From Salinivirga cyanobacteriivorans (lineage in GTDB: Bacteria; Bacteroidota; Bacteroidia; Bacteroidales; Salinivirgaceae): a DNA stretch of 64,000 bases. Position 1 is the first letter of the stretch, and every line of letters begins with the position of its first letter. The DNA is taken from NCBI RefSeq assembly GCF_001443605.1, contig NZ_CP013118.1, positions 2,971,501 through 3,035,500 of the forward strand, written 5' to 3'. Positions 1 through 8,776 of the stretch are shown in pieces. The translations under genes were made by a program, and so were the position numbers. The notes under the pieces were generated by a model. The model made no database searches. It saw only the letters and a program-made list of their open reading frames with translations, and was not told the DNA's origin.

Positions 1-561
1 CTGGATTTATCTTTAAGGTATGAGTATAACTTTGATTTGAATTATGACATTACGCTGGAAGATACCATATCTAATTTTGAGAGTGAAATGTTCAATAAAA
101 CATTTGGAAGTCTTAAGTTTCATCTGGATTATTATCAACCTGTGTGGGATCAGTTCACTTTTCATGCTTATTCTCATGCAGGCCTCACGTTTGGTGAGAA
201 TTTCACCCTGGTAAAACAGTATATGGCCGGGGGTATTTTTACAGCCTATTCTTATCTGATTCCGTTTACAGGATTTAATGAATTGGAATATACAGCATTG
301 CAAATTTTGTCAGGTGGTAGTGGTTTGCAATATGAGTTGTTTACAGATGTTTTTATAGAACCCCGGGTAAATATCTTACTATCGGCAGATTATATTGAGG
401 ATTTTATTAATACATCGCTTGAGGAAAGGTTTATTCTTGGTTATGGACTTAAGTTGGGATACTCATCAATTATTGGCCCTGTTGTGGTGAGTGTTTCTTC
501 AAACACTTACAACAACAAAGTCCGTTCTTTTTTTAATTTGGGTTACCGTTTCCGGTTTTAG
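1..561 (+). CDS. Outer-membrane beta-barrel protein, C-terminal part (probably patatin-like phospholipase barrel)
   Basis: Reading frame 1 is open from the first base of the window, so the gene starts upstream and only the last 186 codons are seen. The residues alternate polar and aromatic or hydrophobic positions as in transmembrane beta strands, and the chain ends in a run closing with F-R-F, the usual C-terminal signal of an outer-membrane barrel. The sequence GYSSIIGPVVVSVSSN near the end resembles the BamA-like barrel found after patatin phospholipase domains in Bacteroidota. That family assignment rests on the tail alone, because the catalytic part is outside the window. The stop codon overlaps the stop of the convergent ung gene by two bases. 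Confidence 0.6.
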   Translation: MDLSLRYEYNFDLNYDITLEDTISNFESEMFNKTFGSLKFHLDYYQPVWDQFTFHAYSHAGLTFGENFTLVKQYMAGGIFTAYSYLIPFTGFNELEYTALQILSGGSGLQYELFTDVFIEPRVNILLSADYIEDFINTSLEERFILGYGLKLGYSSIIGPVVVSVSSNTYNNKVRSFFNLGYRFRF

Positions 562-1277
562 ATACCTCGCCAATCGATTAGGTGTTTTGTTTCGTCCAGC
601 GTGTTTACTTCTCCAAATAAAAAATCGTTTTTCCGTTTAGCAGAGCACATCATAGGGTGGTGAGACAGTGTTTTGTTTTTAATATCCAGGTTCTCTGTTA
701 TTTTTTTTGCATGTCCGCCCCAAAGAATCCAAACGAGATCCGGGTATTGGTAATTAATAAATCCGAGTAAGTTTTGTGAAAATTCCTGCCATTGTTTACT
801 ATGACTGTTAGACAACCCGGTTTCGCAGGTAAATGCAGTATTGAGCAATAAAACACCTTGTTGCTCCCAGTTTCTAAAAAGTTCTTGTGGGCCGGCTATG
901 AATTTATTATCGGTATTCCAATCCACAATCTTTTTATATGGAAAAATTTCTCCATAATAGGTTTTGTAGATAAGCCGAATGATATTTTTTAAAGAAACAT
1001 TACGGAAAGGATGATTCCAGTCTTTAAGTGTGCCAACTTCAAAAGCTCTTCCCGTAGCAACACCTGCCCGGGGGTAGGGGTCCTGTCCAAGGATAATGGT
1101 TTTTACATTGCTCAACGGAACCGTTAAAAAATGTAAAACCCGCGAAGCCGGAGGAGTGAAATCATTTTGGGTAGTTTTATCTGCTATGCTTTTAAGAAGT
1201 TTTTTGTTTTCTGCATTCAGGAAATCTGTCCATTCAGGAGCAACAGGCGTATGTAAATTATTTAAAAATATTGACAT
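558..1277 (-). CDS. ung: Uracil-DNA glycosylase, family 1-like with variant motifs
   Basis: Removes uracil from DNA to start base-excision repair. The 239 residues match the family 1 fold: GQDPYP at 64-69 with catalytic Asp66, GVLLLNTAFT at 141-150 (the uracil-binding LLLN segment), WILWGGHAKK at 183-192, and a C-terminal HHPMM segment at 206-210 in place of the usual HPSP loop. The standard motif GQDPYH is GQDPYP here, a form I also recall from poxvirus D4 glycosylases. Length is close to normal (about 220-230). The start lies 3 bp after the stop of the YgjP-type peptidase gene, so the two are probably co-transcribed. Glycosylase function is likely; the altered loops may change activity or specificity. 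Confidence 0.9.
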   Translation of the reverse strand: MSIFLNNLHTPVAPEWTDFLNAENKKLLKSIADKTTQNDFTPPASRVLHFLTVPLSNVKTIILGQDPYPRAGVATGRAFEVGTLKDWNHPFRNVSLKNIIRLIYKTYYGEIFPYKKIVDWNTDNKFIAGPQELFRNWEQQGVLLLNTAFTCETGLSNSHSKQWQEFSQNLLGFINYQYPDLVWILWGGHAKKITENLDIKNKTLSHHPMMCSAKRKNDFLFGEVNTLDETKHLIDWRGI

Positions 1278-1280
1278 AGG

Positions 1281-2006
1281 TTAGTAAATCTGTGTACGAT
1301 AATTTTTCATTTCTTTTTCAATATGCGGAGCTTCAGGCATAATTGAATACAGTAGTTTTTTAAAACCACTGCCATGATTTGGATGTATGGTATGGCAAAG
1401 CTCATGAATTATTACATAATCGATCATTCTGGTCGGCAGCCGCATTAATTGAATATTCAGGCTGATGTTCCCTTTGGTAGAGCAACTGCCCCAGCGGGTT
1501 TTATTGTTTCTGAAACTAAGATTGTTGTAGCGGAATTTAAACTGTTTGGCCAGTTCCTGGGTTCTTTTTGGAAGGTATTTAGAGGCTTCATCTTCGAGCA
1601 CAAAATCAATAATATTTTTTATCCCCTGTTGGAAAGCCGGATTTTTGATATCGATTTTTTGAGGTACAGCAATCACATATTCAGGCTTCTTACCCATTAG
1701 GCGAAGCCGGTCGGTGTCGTTTTGTTGAATGGTAAATTGGTTGAAGAAGGTCTCAATAGTTGTTTGATGTTCAAATACTGTTCTTTTTTGCTCAATCGAC
1801 TTGTTGTAAGCTTGTTTTTCCAGAATCCATTTTTTCTTGCGTTCGATAACGCGGGCAATTTGTTTTTGCGAAGCCGAAGCAGGCGAAGAAATGGTCACAA
1901 TATCGAAGGGTTTAAGGCGTATATTGAAGTTTTTCAGTCCGTTTTTAGGGACTATTTTAATTTTACCTATCTCTTTATCTTCCAGATAATAGTATTTCGC
2001 TTTCAT
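1281..2006 (-). CDS. YgjP-type zinc metallopeptidase domain protein (DUF45)
   Basis: This 241-residue protein carries the zinc-binding motif HELCHTIHPNH at 201-211, in which His201, His205 and His211 would bind zinc and Glu202 would be catalytic. Just upstream is the family hallmark RWGSCS (171-176), followed by a segment rich in I, N and L. This is the YgjP/DUF45 family, related to SprT/WSS1-type peptidases that act on proteins bound to nucleic acids; the natural substrate is unknown. The N-terminal half is basic and amphipathic (KKKWILEKQ), as in relatives. It has no signal peptide, so it is cytoplasmic. It is the first gene of a two-gene unit with ung, which fits a loose link to DNA repair, but that is inference. 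Confidence 0.85.
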   Translation of the reverse strand: MKAKYYYLEDKEIGKIKIVPKNGLKNFNIRLKPFDIVTISSPASASQKQIARVIERKKKWILEKQAYNKSIEQKRTVFEHQTTIETFFNQFTIQQNDTDRLRLMGKKPEYVIAVPQKIDIKNPAFQQGIKNIIDFVLEDEASKYLPKRTQELAKQFKFRYNNLSFRNNKTRWGSCSTKGNISLNIQLMRLPTRMIDYVIIHELCHTIHPNHGSGFKKLLYSIMPEAPHIEKEMKNYRTQIY

Positions 2007-2063
2007 AAGTACAAAAAAAGTGAAAATAACTATTAATTCGGCATTTATATTAAAAAGATTTTT

Positions 2064-2071
2064 TACCTTTG
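2064..2071 (+). promoter_or_regulatory. Putative -7 promoter element of rpsP
   Basis: TACCTTTG matches the Bacteroidota -7 consensus TAnnTTTG and lies 27 bp before the rpsP start. I see no convincing -33 TTTG at the expected spacing, so only this half of the promoter is supported. Confidence 0.45.
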
Positions 2072-2097
2072 CCGCACTTTAATCAAACGATAATGTT

Positions 2098-2748
2098 ATG
2101 CCAGTAAGAATTAGATTACAGAGACACGGAAGAAGACATCATCCCTTCTACTACGTAGTAGTAGCAGATAGCAGGGCGCCACGAGATGGTAGATTTATCG
2201 AACGGATTGGTTCATACAATCCTATGACAAATCCTGCTAGCGTACAACTGGATTTTGATAAGGCATTATCGTGGCTGCAAAAAGGAGCACAACCTTCAGA
2301 TACTTGTCGCTCCATCCTATCAAGGGAAGGTGTCATGATGTACAATCACCTGTTAAAAGGTGTGCGTAAAGGAGCTTTTGATCAGGCAACCGCCGATAAA
2401 AAGTTTGAAACCTGGAAAGCTGAAAAAGATGTGAAACTTCGTGATGAAGCAGAAAAAACAACAGCTGAAAAGGAAAAAGAAAAAGCTGAGCGTTTGGCCA
2501 AAGAAAAAGAGGTCAATGAAGAACGCGCAAAACAGCTTGCTGAGAAAAATGCTGAACTGAATGCTGCTGCAGAGGCTGAAGCTAAAGGTGAAGAAGAAGC
2601 CGCTGAAGCTAAAGAAGAGCAGGCAGAAGCCAGTGAAGCACAAGCAGAAGGAGAAGCTGAGGTTGCCAAAGAGGCTGAAGCCCCAGAGGCCAAAGAAGAC
2701 GACGCTAAAAAAGCGGACGACGAAAATCAGAAAAAAGCTGAAAACTAA
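2098..2748 (+). CDS. rpsP: 30S ribosomal protein bS16 with long C-terminal extension
   Basis: Ribosomal protein of the small-subunit body, needed for 30S assembly. Residues 1 to about 85 are a typical bS16 ([30 protein letters not shown] and the following GSYNP). The protein is 216 residues, more than twice the length of E. coli S16. The extra part, from about residue 105 on, is a low-complexity Ala/Glu/Lys tail likely to be helical or disordered. Long S16 tails are common in Bacteroidota, so this is not a fusion with a separate domain. rimM follows 5 bp downstream, as in many bacteria, but the usual trmD and rplS are absent after it. Confidence 0.97.
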   Translation: MPVRIRLQRHGRRHHPFYYVVVADSRAPRDGRFIERIGSYNPMTNPASVQLDFDKALSWLQKGAQPSDTCRSILSREGVMMYNHLLKGVRKGAFDQATADKKFETWKAEKDVKLRDEAEKTTAEKEKEKAERLAKEKEVNEERAKQLAEKNAELNAAAEAEAKGEEEAAEAKEEQAEASEAQAEGEAEVAKEAEAPEAKEDDAKKADDENQKKAEN

Positions 2749-2753
2749 TCTGC

Positions 2754-3269
2754 ATGAATTTTCAGGATTGTGTTCTTGCGGGCACCATTACTAAAACACA
2801 CGGTGTTGATGGTAAGGTGGTGATAAGTACAGACAACGATCTTGAAACAAAAGACTTCAGGGAACCAATATTCATCAATATTGATGGATTGCTGGTTCCC
2901 TTTTTTGTTGTTACCATCGACACCAAAGGGCGCAATCAATATATTCTGACCCTCGAACTTGTCGAAGATGTCGATGAAGCTTCTACACTTATAGGTTTGG
3001 ATGTATATCTCTCTGCCACCGATGATGTTTTTTCAGAATCAATTGAAATGTCACAACTGGAAGGGCTGAATGTTATTGATCAGGAGAAAGGCGAAATTGG
3101 TCGTATTAAGCGAATCGATGAGGTTGCAGGTAATTACCTGCTTGTTATCGATAATGGTAATGATGAGGTGTTAATACCTTTTAATGAAGATTTTATCGTT
3201 GAAATTCTTCCGGAGGAGCATTATATATTGCTCCAACTGCCCGACGGATTGCTTGAGCTGAATCAATAA
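2754..3269 (+). CDS. rimM: Ribosome maturation factor RimM
   Basis: Binds bS19 and helps mature the 3' head of 16S rRNA. The 171 residues show the N-terminal RimM barrel (CVLAGTITKTHGVDGKVVI at about 6-24, where the family has GxIxxxHGxxGxv) and a C-terminal PRC-barrel (LEGLNVIDQEKGEIGRI at about 101-117, then a LLVIDNGNDEVLIPF strand pair). Length is normal. It starts 5 bp after rpsP and is surely co-transcribed with it. The next gene is 64 bp further and unrelated. Confidence 0.96.
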   Translation: MNFQDCVLAGTITKTHGVDGKVVISTDNDLETKDFREPIFINIDGLLVPFFVVTIDTKGRNQYILTLELVEDVDEASTLIGLDVYLSATDDVFSESIEMSQLEGLNVIDQEKGEIGRIKRIDEVAGNYLLVIDNGNDEVLIPFNEDFIVEILPEEHYILLQLPDGLLELNQ

Positions 3270-3333
3270 TTCTTTCTTTTTTTGTTATAAAAACCTTAAA
3301 TTAATTAATTTAGAGGTTGATTAAACGGAAGCC

Positions 3334-6177
3334 ATGAGTTTACGATCCGCTCTACTTTTAACATGTTTTTTTTGTGGGCAATTTTTATTTGCCGGCAATA
3401 TTGACTCTTTATTACAGGAACTTAATTCCGCAAAAGATACTGCAAGAGTTTTTAAATTTCTGGAGCTTTCGATGCATTATAGGCCGATCAATATTGACTC
3501 TTCAGAATATTATCTTCAAAGTGCCAATGATTATTTATCTGAAATTAGGGGTAAATTTAGTTCCAACGATATTGAGAAGTATGAAGCATTTTATTATCAA
3601 CAGAAAGGGTTACTAAATCACAGAATCGATGAATATGATTCTGCTTTGGTGTATTACAAAAAAGCTTACGAAATTTATGTGAGGCATGATCTTCTGGTTA
3701 AACAGGTGCAGTTTCTTATCAATATTGGCGTATTGCACGAAGATCAGGGCCGGTTTTCGAAAGCACTCGAGTATTATTTTAATTCGGCACGATTAGCCGA
3801 TAGCGCATCCCTTACTTTAGAGCAATCAAGGATTTACATAAATATCGGTGTGGTATACCTGAATCAGCAGAAATTTAAAAAAGCACTACTTTATTTTAAA
3901 AAAGCGATTCCATTAAAGAAAAAGGTGAATGATAAACAAGGCGAGGCTTTAGCTTATAATAATATAGGCATTGTTTATTATTACCTCGATGAGTACGATA
4001 AAGTTTTAAGAAATTTTAAGAAAAGTTTAAATATTTACCGGCAAATAAATGATATAAGAAGTCAGGCGCAGCCTTTTTTCAATATAGCTGAGATTCATTA
4101 TGAACAGGGTGAGTTGAAAAAGGCGCTTTATTACTATAAGAAATCATATGAAATCGAAAAGCAGCTTAATAAAAGGGCAGACCAGGCTGTGTCTTTAATA
4201 GCTATTGGTAATGTTTATAAGGATCTTAAAAAAATCGATGATGCCATTAGGGTGCAACAAGAAGCGATTGATATTTTAAGAAGCATAGGAGCAAATCATG
4301 AATTAGCAACCGCGTTACTTGAGTTGTCATACAGTTATGAGGCCCGGGGGGATTATAAAAAGGCACTTGAGAAATACAAAGCGCACAAGAGATTCGAGGA
4401 TTCTGTTTTTAATATGCGAAAAGAAGCACAGATTGCAAAAATTCAGGAACAGTACGAATCAGAGCAAAAAGATCAGGAAATCGCATTACTTAAAAAGCAA
4501 AATAAGCTGGCTGTGCTTGAAAATAAACAGCAGCAAGAACAAATAAGCAACCGGCAACGCATTGCTATTTTAGGCTTACTGGTTGGCGCATTCGGGTTAT
4601 TTGCGCTCATAATGTTATACAGGTTATACCGGCAAAAAAAGCTTTCAAATCAAATGTTGGAGCTTAAGAACGAAGCTATACAACGTAAGAACGCTGAAAT
4701 TACTGATGTGGTGCAAAAACTCGAATCCAGTTCAAGGGGTCGAAAAGCATTTTATCGTAATATTTTAACTGAGTTTAGTAATCCGTTGAGTAAAATTTCT
4801 GCTCTCGCGCGTTTGATTTCTGGTTCATCCACAACTGAGGATATACAAACCAGCATAAAGCATATTAAAGGAAATGTTTTTGAGTTGAATAAGGTTTTTG
4901 AAGATCTTTTCAGGGCAACGGAAATCGAAACGGGAGATAATCAACTTCAGAAAGAAGGCATAAAGATTAGTGAGCTTGCTGAACATTTATTGCGAAAATT
5001 TACCCCGATCGCAAATCAAAAAAACATAACCCTCAACTATAATATAGATGAGAGTTGTCCGGAAATTGTTGAATTGGATCCATATAAGTATTTTCAAATT
5101 TTGTCGAATCTCACCGTAGATGCTATAAAGCGTGCTTTCCCCGGAGGTAATGTAAATGTTGATTTTTATTATGAAAAGCCTGATTTGCTAAGGGTTCGTG
5201 TGAAAGATAATGGCGATCCTATCTCAGATAGTTATAAAGAGGAGCTTTATGCATTTTTCCAGGAAAAGGAAGATCTTGTATACACAACTGACAGGCTGGG
5301 TCTTAGTTTAGGAGTTGTTAAAAACCTGGTAGATACTTTCGGTGGAAGTATTTTTATAGACAGTAATTCCAAACAAGAAACAGAATTTACAGTAGCAATT
5401 CCGGCCGGGATAATGAGCATATCAACTTTTAGTTTTAAAGCCAATGGTTTGAGTCTGAAAAATGCTAATTATCGACATGGCAAAGTTTTAATTGCCGGGC
5501 AGCCTGAGAATTTTGCCAGGGAGTTAGAGTTGAATCTGGCAAAATATAAAATGAATTTTGTGCTTCAGCAGGCAAAAGATGAAAATGAGGCCCTGCAGTT
5601 TTTGAGTGAAAGTGCTTATGATATTTGCATTATTGATTTACCCGAAAAAACTGGAGAAGTTGAGGATTTAGTAAAGACTTTTTATGCAGCTAAAGGAGAT
5701 CAAAATATCCGTTTTATTGGTTTGTCAGCCCATATTTCGAAAGGCTATTTGCAGGAATGTCACAAAGTTGGGGTTACAACAGTTGTTGAAAAACCGGTAG
5801 AGATATTTAATTTGATTGTTGAGATAGAACGGAGTTTTAATGCTTTGGATATTAAAGCAAATCCTTTGTTAGGGTTTTATCTTGATGGTGCAGATGAAAA
5901 AGACCCTGAGAAAAAACAAAAGATCGATCAGGCGCAGGCTCAGAATATCGACAAAAATATTATGCTGATAAATGCCGGACTTAGACAAAAAGAATGGAAA
6001 ACTGTAATGGAACAAATACATAGAATTCGGGCTGATAAGCATTTGTTACTCAACAGAGAAATGGTACAGCAGCTGAATGTTATAGAGAAGGAGTGTGTTA
6101 CCACAAGAAATGTGGATGTGATGAGCAATGCATTGATTTTATTCCAAAAGAAATGGAATAAAATTAAAGCTATTTAG
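3334..6177 (+). CDS. TPR-containing hybrid sensor protein with degenerate histidine kinase core
   Basis: Domains in order in 947 residues: signal peptide (1 to about 20), periplasmic tetratricopeptide repeats (about 60-350) with pattern residues such as G-IY-L and KAL-YY-KA, a coiled stretch (about 360-405), one membrane helix (about 408-428), a HisKA/HATPase-like region (about 440-690), a receiver-like domain (about 714-830) and an HPt-like helical tail (about 870-945). The kinase boxes are decayed. The H-box aligns as FYRNILTEFSNPLSKI with Thr where the phospho-accepting His should be, the N-box has Asp for its second Asn (NLTVDAIK), and the G1 box reads DNGDP instead of DxGxG. The G2 box (LGLSLGVVKNL) survives. 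The receiver keeps Asp in CIIDLPE but lacks the upstream acidic pair; the tail keeps a His in IHRIRAD. It is probably a signalling pseudokinase or scaffold. It overlaps the convergent asparaginase gene by 8 bp. Confidence 0.85.
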   Translation: MSLRSALLLTCFFCGQFLFAGNIDSLLQELNSAKDTARVFKFLELSMHYRPINIDSSEYYLQSANDYLSEIRGKFSSNDIEKYEAFYYQQKGLLNHRIDEYDSALVYYKKAYEIYVRHDLLVKQVQFLINIGVLHEDQGRFSKALEYYFNSARLADSASLTLEQSRIYINIGVVYLNQQKFKKALLYFKKAIPLKKKVNDKQGEALAYNNIGIVYYYLDEYDKVLRNFKKSLNIYRQINDIRSQAQPFFNIAEIHYEQGELKKALYYYKKSYEIEKQLNKRADQAVSLIAIGNVYKDLKKIDDAIRVQQEAIDILRSIGANHELATALLELSYSYEARGDYKKALEKYKAHKRFEDSVFNMRKEAQIAKIQEQYESEQKDQEIALLKKQNKLAVLENKQQQEQISNRQRIAILGLLVGAFGLFALIMLYRLYRQKKLSNQMLELKNEAIQRKNAEITDVVQKLESSSRGRKAFYRNILTEFSNPLSKISALARLISGSSTTEDIQTSIKHIKGNVFELNKVFEDLFRATEIETGDNQLQKEGIKISELAEHLLRKFTPIANQKNITLNYNIDESCPEIVELDPYKYFQILSNLTVDAIKRAFPGGNVNVDFYYEKPDLLRVRVKDNGDPISDSYKEELYAFFQEKEDLVYTTDRLGLSLGVVKNLVDTFGGSIFIDSNSKQETEFTVAIPAGIMSISTFSFKANGLSLKNANYRHGKVLIAGQPENFARELELNLAKYKMNFVLQQAKDENEALQFLSESAYDICIIDLPEKTGEVEDLVKTFYAAKGDQNIRFIGLSAHISKGYLQECHKVGVTTVVEKPVEIFNLIVEIERSFNALDIKANPLLGFYLDGADEKDPEKKQKIDQAQAQNIDKNIMLINAGLRQKEWKTVMEQIHRIRADKHLLLNREMVQQLNVIEKECVTTRNVDVMSNALILFQKKWNKIKAI

Positions 6178-7180
6178 AATCATTGCCCAGGTATGCTGAT
6201 GTATATCCTACAACTTCATCATGTTTATTTTTCACGGATATTTTAGCGAAGTTGCTGAGTTCCCTCAGCTCCCTGTCAGTTAGCCAATTAAGATCTTTTA
6301 ACGTTTTTATTACTATGGGTGGTAGCCGCCAGAGATTGCCATCTTCAAGTTTTATTGCCAGGCCTTGCCCATTTGACTGGTTCCCCACACAATAGACAGC
6401 CTCAGCCCCAATTTTTCCAAACAGACGACCTTTGGTGACGGCATTTAAGGCAGTGCAAAAACCACCTGTTCCGGAGAGCATTTCCGGGTTTGTAGCCATG
6501 GCATTAGTTATTATTTTAGCTGAACCAGATTCTTGCGCTGTAAGGTTGTCAGGTTTTGCAAGCTTAGCATAACCAAGCGCCATGCGAGAAATAGGCATGC
6601 CATGCACAGGCACTCCACAGCCATCTGTTCCGTGTATGATATTTTCCGGTTCATATTCGCACATGTGCGCTATTCGCTTGCTGATTCTTTGTTGGAGAGG
6701 ATGTGAAAGCTGAATATAATCATCAAAATCATATTTTTCATGCCTGCAGATAGCGAGAAAACCGGCATGTTTGCCTGAGCAGTCATTGAAAAGTACATCA
6801 GGGCCATAGCCTTGTAGGGCCATTTCTATAGCATAAGCTGAATTTAATGAAGTTGTTTTGCCACAAAGCAGCGAATTTTTGTTTAGACCTATTTTTGAAA
6901 GAATGGCTTTTACTGCATTGCGGTGTATTTTTTCTCCATAATGAGAAGCACACATTATGCTTAGTTCTTTATCTGAAAATTTATATCGATCGTAAGCACC
7001 TGAAGTTATAACTTCCATTGCCTGGATGGGTTTTGCTGCACTTCTGAAATAAGTTATATAGTCTGGCTCTCCGCGACTGAACACTTTTTTGCCGTTGTAA
7101 TCGACAACCGCAATGTGTCCATAGTGTCTGTTTTCCTGCAATTCGCCACGGGTTACAATTACGAGTAATTCTGCTGGCAT
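6170..7180 (-). CDS. L-asparaginase II family protein
   Basis: Likely hydrolyses asparagine to aspartate and ammonia. The 336 residues match the asparaginase II family (PF06089; the thermolabile Rhizobium etli type, unrelated in fold to E. coli AnsA/AnsB): VTRGELQENRHYGHIAVVD near the N-terminus, FRSAAKPIQA at about 46-55, MCASHYGEKIH at about 76-86, NDCSGKHAGFLA at about 132-143, and HGTDGCGVPVHGMPISRMALGYAKLA at about 184-209. Length is normal. There is no signal peptide, so it is cytoplasmic. It lies 4 bp downstream of the AlbA_2 gene on the same strand, so the two probably form an operon. Confidence 0.9.
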   Translation of the reverse strand: MPAELLVIVTRGELQENRHYGHIAVVDYNGKKVFSRGEPDYITYFRSAAKPIQAMEVITSGAYDRYKFSDKELSIMCASHYGEKIHRNAVKAILSKIGLNKNSLLCGKTTSLNSAYAIEMALQGYGPDVLFNDCSGKHAGFLAICRHEKYDFDDYIQLSHPLQQRISKRIAHMCEYEPENIIHGTDGCGVPVHGMPISRMALGYAKLAKPDNLTAQESGSAKIITNAMATNPEMLSGTGGFCTALNAVTKGRLFGKIGAEAVYCVGNQSNGQGLAIKLEDGNLWRLPPIVIKTLKDLNWLTDRELRELSNFAKISVKNKHDEVVGYTSAYLGNDSK

Positions 7181-7184
7181 ATAG

Positions 7185-7832
7185 TTATTCTTTTGGAATT
7201 ACTTTTAGTTTGTACATTATGGTTTTGGTTGAACTAAAGTCGGGTTCTAGTACATTAAGCACGATCAGGTTGGCTAGTAATTCTTCCGCCTCAAAGCGAC
7301 GCATTTTCGTTAACCTGCAAAGCTTCGAAAAGGAAATAGCCGGATGCTCTTCGAGATAGTTGAGCAAGAACTTTTCATTTTTACTATAGGTGAAATATAT
7401 GCCTGATTTATCGCGTTTCTTTTGCCAGACTTTCAAAATTACTTTATTGGCAAGTCTGTTTTGGTCCTTCACCCGCAAATATACAAGCCACTTTCTTTCT
7501 TCGGTAGGCGCGTAATATGGTTTTTGGTCCCCCGGTTCCACATCTACTTCCAACACCATTTTGCCGCCAATATTCCACTCTGTCACGTTATATGGAACAT
7601 TAGGTTTTGAGTATAACTGTGAGGCAGCTTCAATCATATGAATCTCTTCTTCTGACCGCACTCCGGCTATTACACCATTATCTTTAACTCCAATCAGGAG
7701 TTTGCCACCATCCGTATTTGCAAAGGCTACAAGTGACCTTGCAATTTTTCTGGCATCGTTCACTGCAAACTTAAAATCCTGCTTTTGATGCTCACCTTCT
7801 CTTATTAGCTGCTGTATATAACTTTTACTCAC
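7185..7832 (-). CDS. AlbA_2 (Schlafen-type) DNA-binding domain protein
   Basis: The N-terminal half is an AlbA_2 domain: LIREGEHQKQDFK at about 8-20, then ARSLVAFANTDGGKLLIGVKDNG, the family's core strand-helix-strand. The C-terminal 70 residues (LNYLEEHPAISFSKLCRLTKMRRFEAEELLANLIVLNVLE) look like a winged-helix domain. Such proteins are usually annotated as ATP-binding or transcriptional regulators; the role is unknown. I chose the GTG start at 7832 (SKSYIQQL follows) rather than the upstream TTG at 7856, because a promoter -7 element covers 7854-7861. That gives 215 residues. Asparaginase follows after 4 bp. Confidence 0.8.
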   Translation of the reverse strand: MSKSYIQQLIREGEHQKQDFKFAVNDARKIARSLVAFANTDGGKLLIGVKDNGVIAGVRSEEEIHMIEAASQLYSKPNVPYNVTEWNIGGKMVLEVDVEPGDQKPYYAPTEERKWLVYLRVKDQNRLANKVILKVWQKKRDKSGIYFTYSKNEKFLLNYLEEHPAISFSKLCRLTKMRRFEAEELLANLIVLNVLEPDFSSTKTIMYKLKVIPKE

Positions 7833-7853
7833 CGTACGCTCAATTTGAATTAA

Positions 7854-7861
7854 CAAAAATA
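7854..7861 (-). promoter_or_regulatory. Putative -7 promoter element of AlbA_2/asparaginase unit
   Basis: On the minus strand this reads TATTTTTG, an exact match to TAnnTTTG, 22 bp before the GTG start at 7832. It would exclude the alternative TTG start at 7856, which lies inside the element. Confidence 0.4.
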
Positions 7862-7984
7862 GTGACTATTCAATAAATAAAAGATTCTTCCATGTTTTAT
7901 TGTTATAGAAAAGTACTTTTGTAACGGAAATAATTTCTTGTAATTTTATTTTTTTCAGACTTATCTTTTCTTGAATGTCGTACT

Positions 7985-8776
7985 ATGATTCTAATTGCAG
8001 ATAGTGGTGGTACAAATACCATGTGGGCGCTTATTGATAAGAATAACATTGAGTATGTTAAATCAGCTGGTATGCATCCTTCACAGTTAGGCAATGGTAT
8101 GGTTTTTCCACCAGCTTTGGAAAAGCATCGTAATTATATAACAGGGCTTTATTTTTATGGTACTGGCTGCGCAAGGCAGCAGGGTAGAGAAAAGGTTAAG
8201 CAATTTTTAGAAAATTGGTTTCCCAACACTCATATAACGGTCTTTTCCGATTTAATGGCACTAGCCCATGCCGGGTGGGGTGATGAGTCCGGTAATGTTG
8301 CTATACTTGGGACAGGGTCTTCTATGGCTTACTACGATGGGTTTAAGCTAAAATTTGAAGTGTGGTCGCCGGGGAAAGAGAAAGATCCAGGAAGTGGCAC
8401 CGATCTGGCTCTGCAAATTCTTAAGCTCTACAAAGATGCTGCATTACCACATGATATCAGTGGTGATTTGCAAAAAATTTTAAATAAAAAATTGGAGCAG
8501 GAAGATGAAAATGGGTTATTAGCCCGATATATAATGCAAAATCAGCATAATGTAGTGCTTTCAGAGCTTTGTACAAAGCAATACTCCAGCTTCTTTGAGT
8601 TTTATGACCCCTTGTTGCAAAAGTACCCTTTTCCTGTTGTGTTTGGTGGTTCTATAGCCTATTTGAGCTCCCGTTTGCTGAACAATGTCGCAAATAATTA
8701 TAACCTGAAAATCCATTTAATTATACAGGAGCCAATATATCAGCTGGTTAGGTTTTACCGGAACCGAAAGGTTTAA
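7985..8776 (+). CDS. BadF/BadG/BcrA/BcrD ATPase family protein (N-acetylglucosamine kinase-like)
   Basis: A sugar-kinase-like ATPase of the ASKHA fold. The phosphate-1 loop is ILIADSGGTNTMWALID at residues 2-18, and the adenosine/phosphate-2 region is VAILGTGSSMAYYDG at about 105-119. The PGKEKDPGSGTDLALQIL segment and the late FGGSIAYLSSRLL helix match Bacteroidota proteins annotated as N-acetylglucosamine kinase. A length of 263 residues is slightly short for that group (about 280-290). The likely substrate is GlcNAc or a related amino sugar from the cell wall; this comes from the family, not from neighbours. Its stop codon interlocks with that of xseB on the other strand through a shared TTAA. 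Confidence 0.82.
   Translation: MILIADSGGTNTMWALIDKNNIEYVKSAGMHPSQLGNGMVFPPALEKHRNYITGLYFYGTGCARQQGREKVKQFLENWFPNTHITVFSDLMALAHAGWGDESGNVAILGTGSSMAYYDGFKLKFEVWSPGKEKDPGSGTDLALQILKLYKDAALPHDISGDLQKILNKKLEQEDENGLLARYIMQNQHNVVLSELCTKQYSSFFEFYDPLLQKYPFPVVFGGSIAYLSSRLLNNVANNYNLKIHLIIQEPIYQLVRFYRNRKV

Noticed and set aside
2353-2693. Two minus-strand ORFs opposite the rpsP tail, rich in Ser/Ala or Phe
   Set aside because: They mirror the low-complexity Ala/Glu/Lys tail of S16 and carry no independent features.
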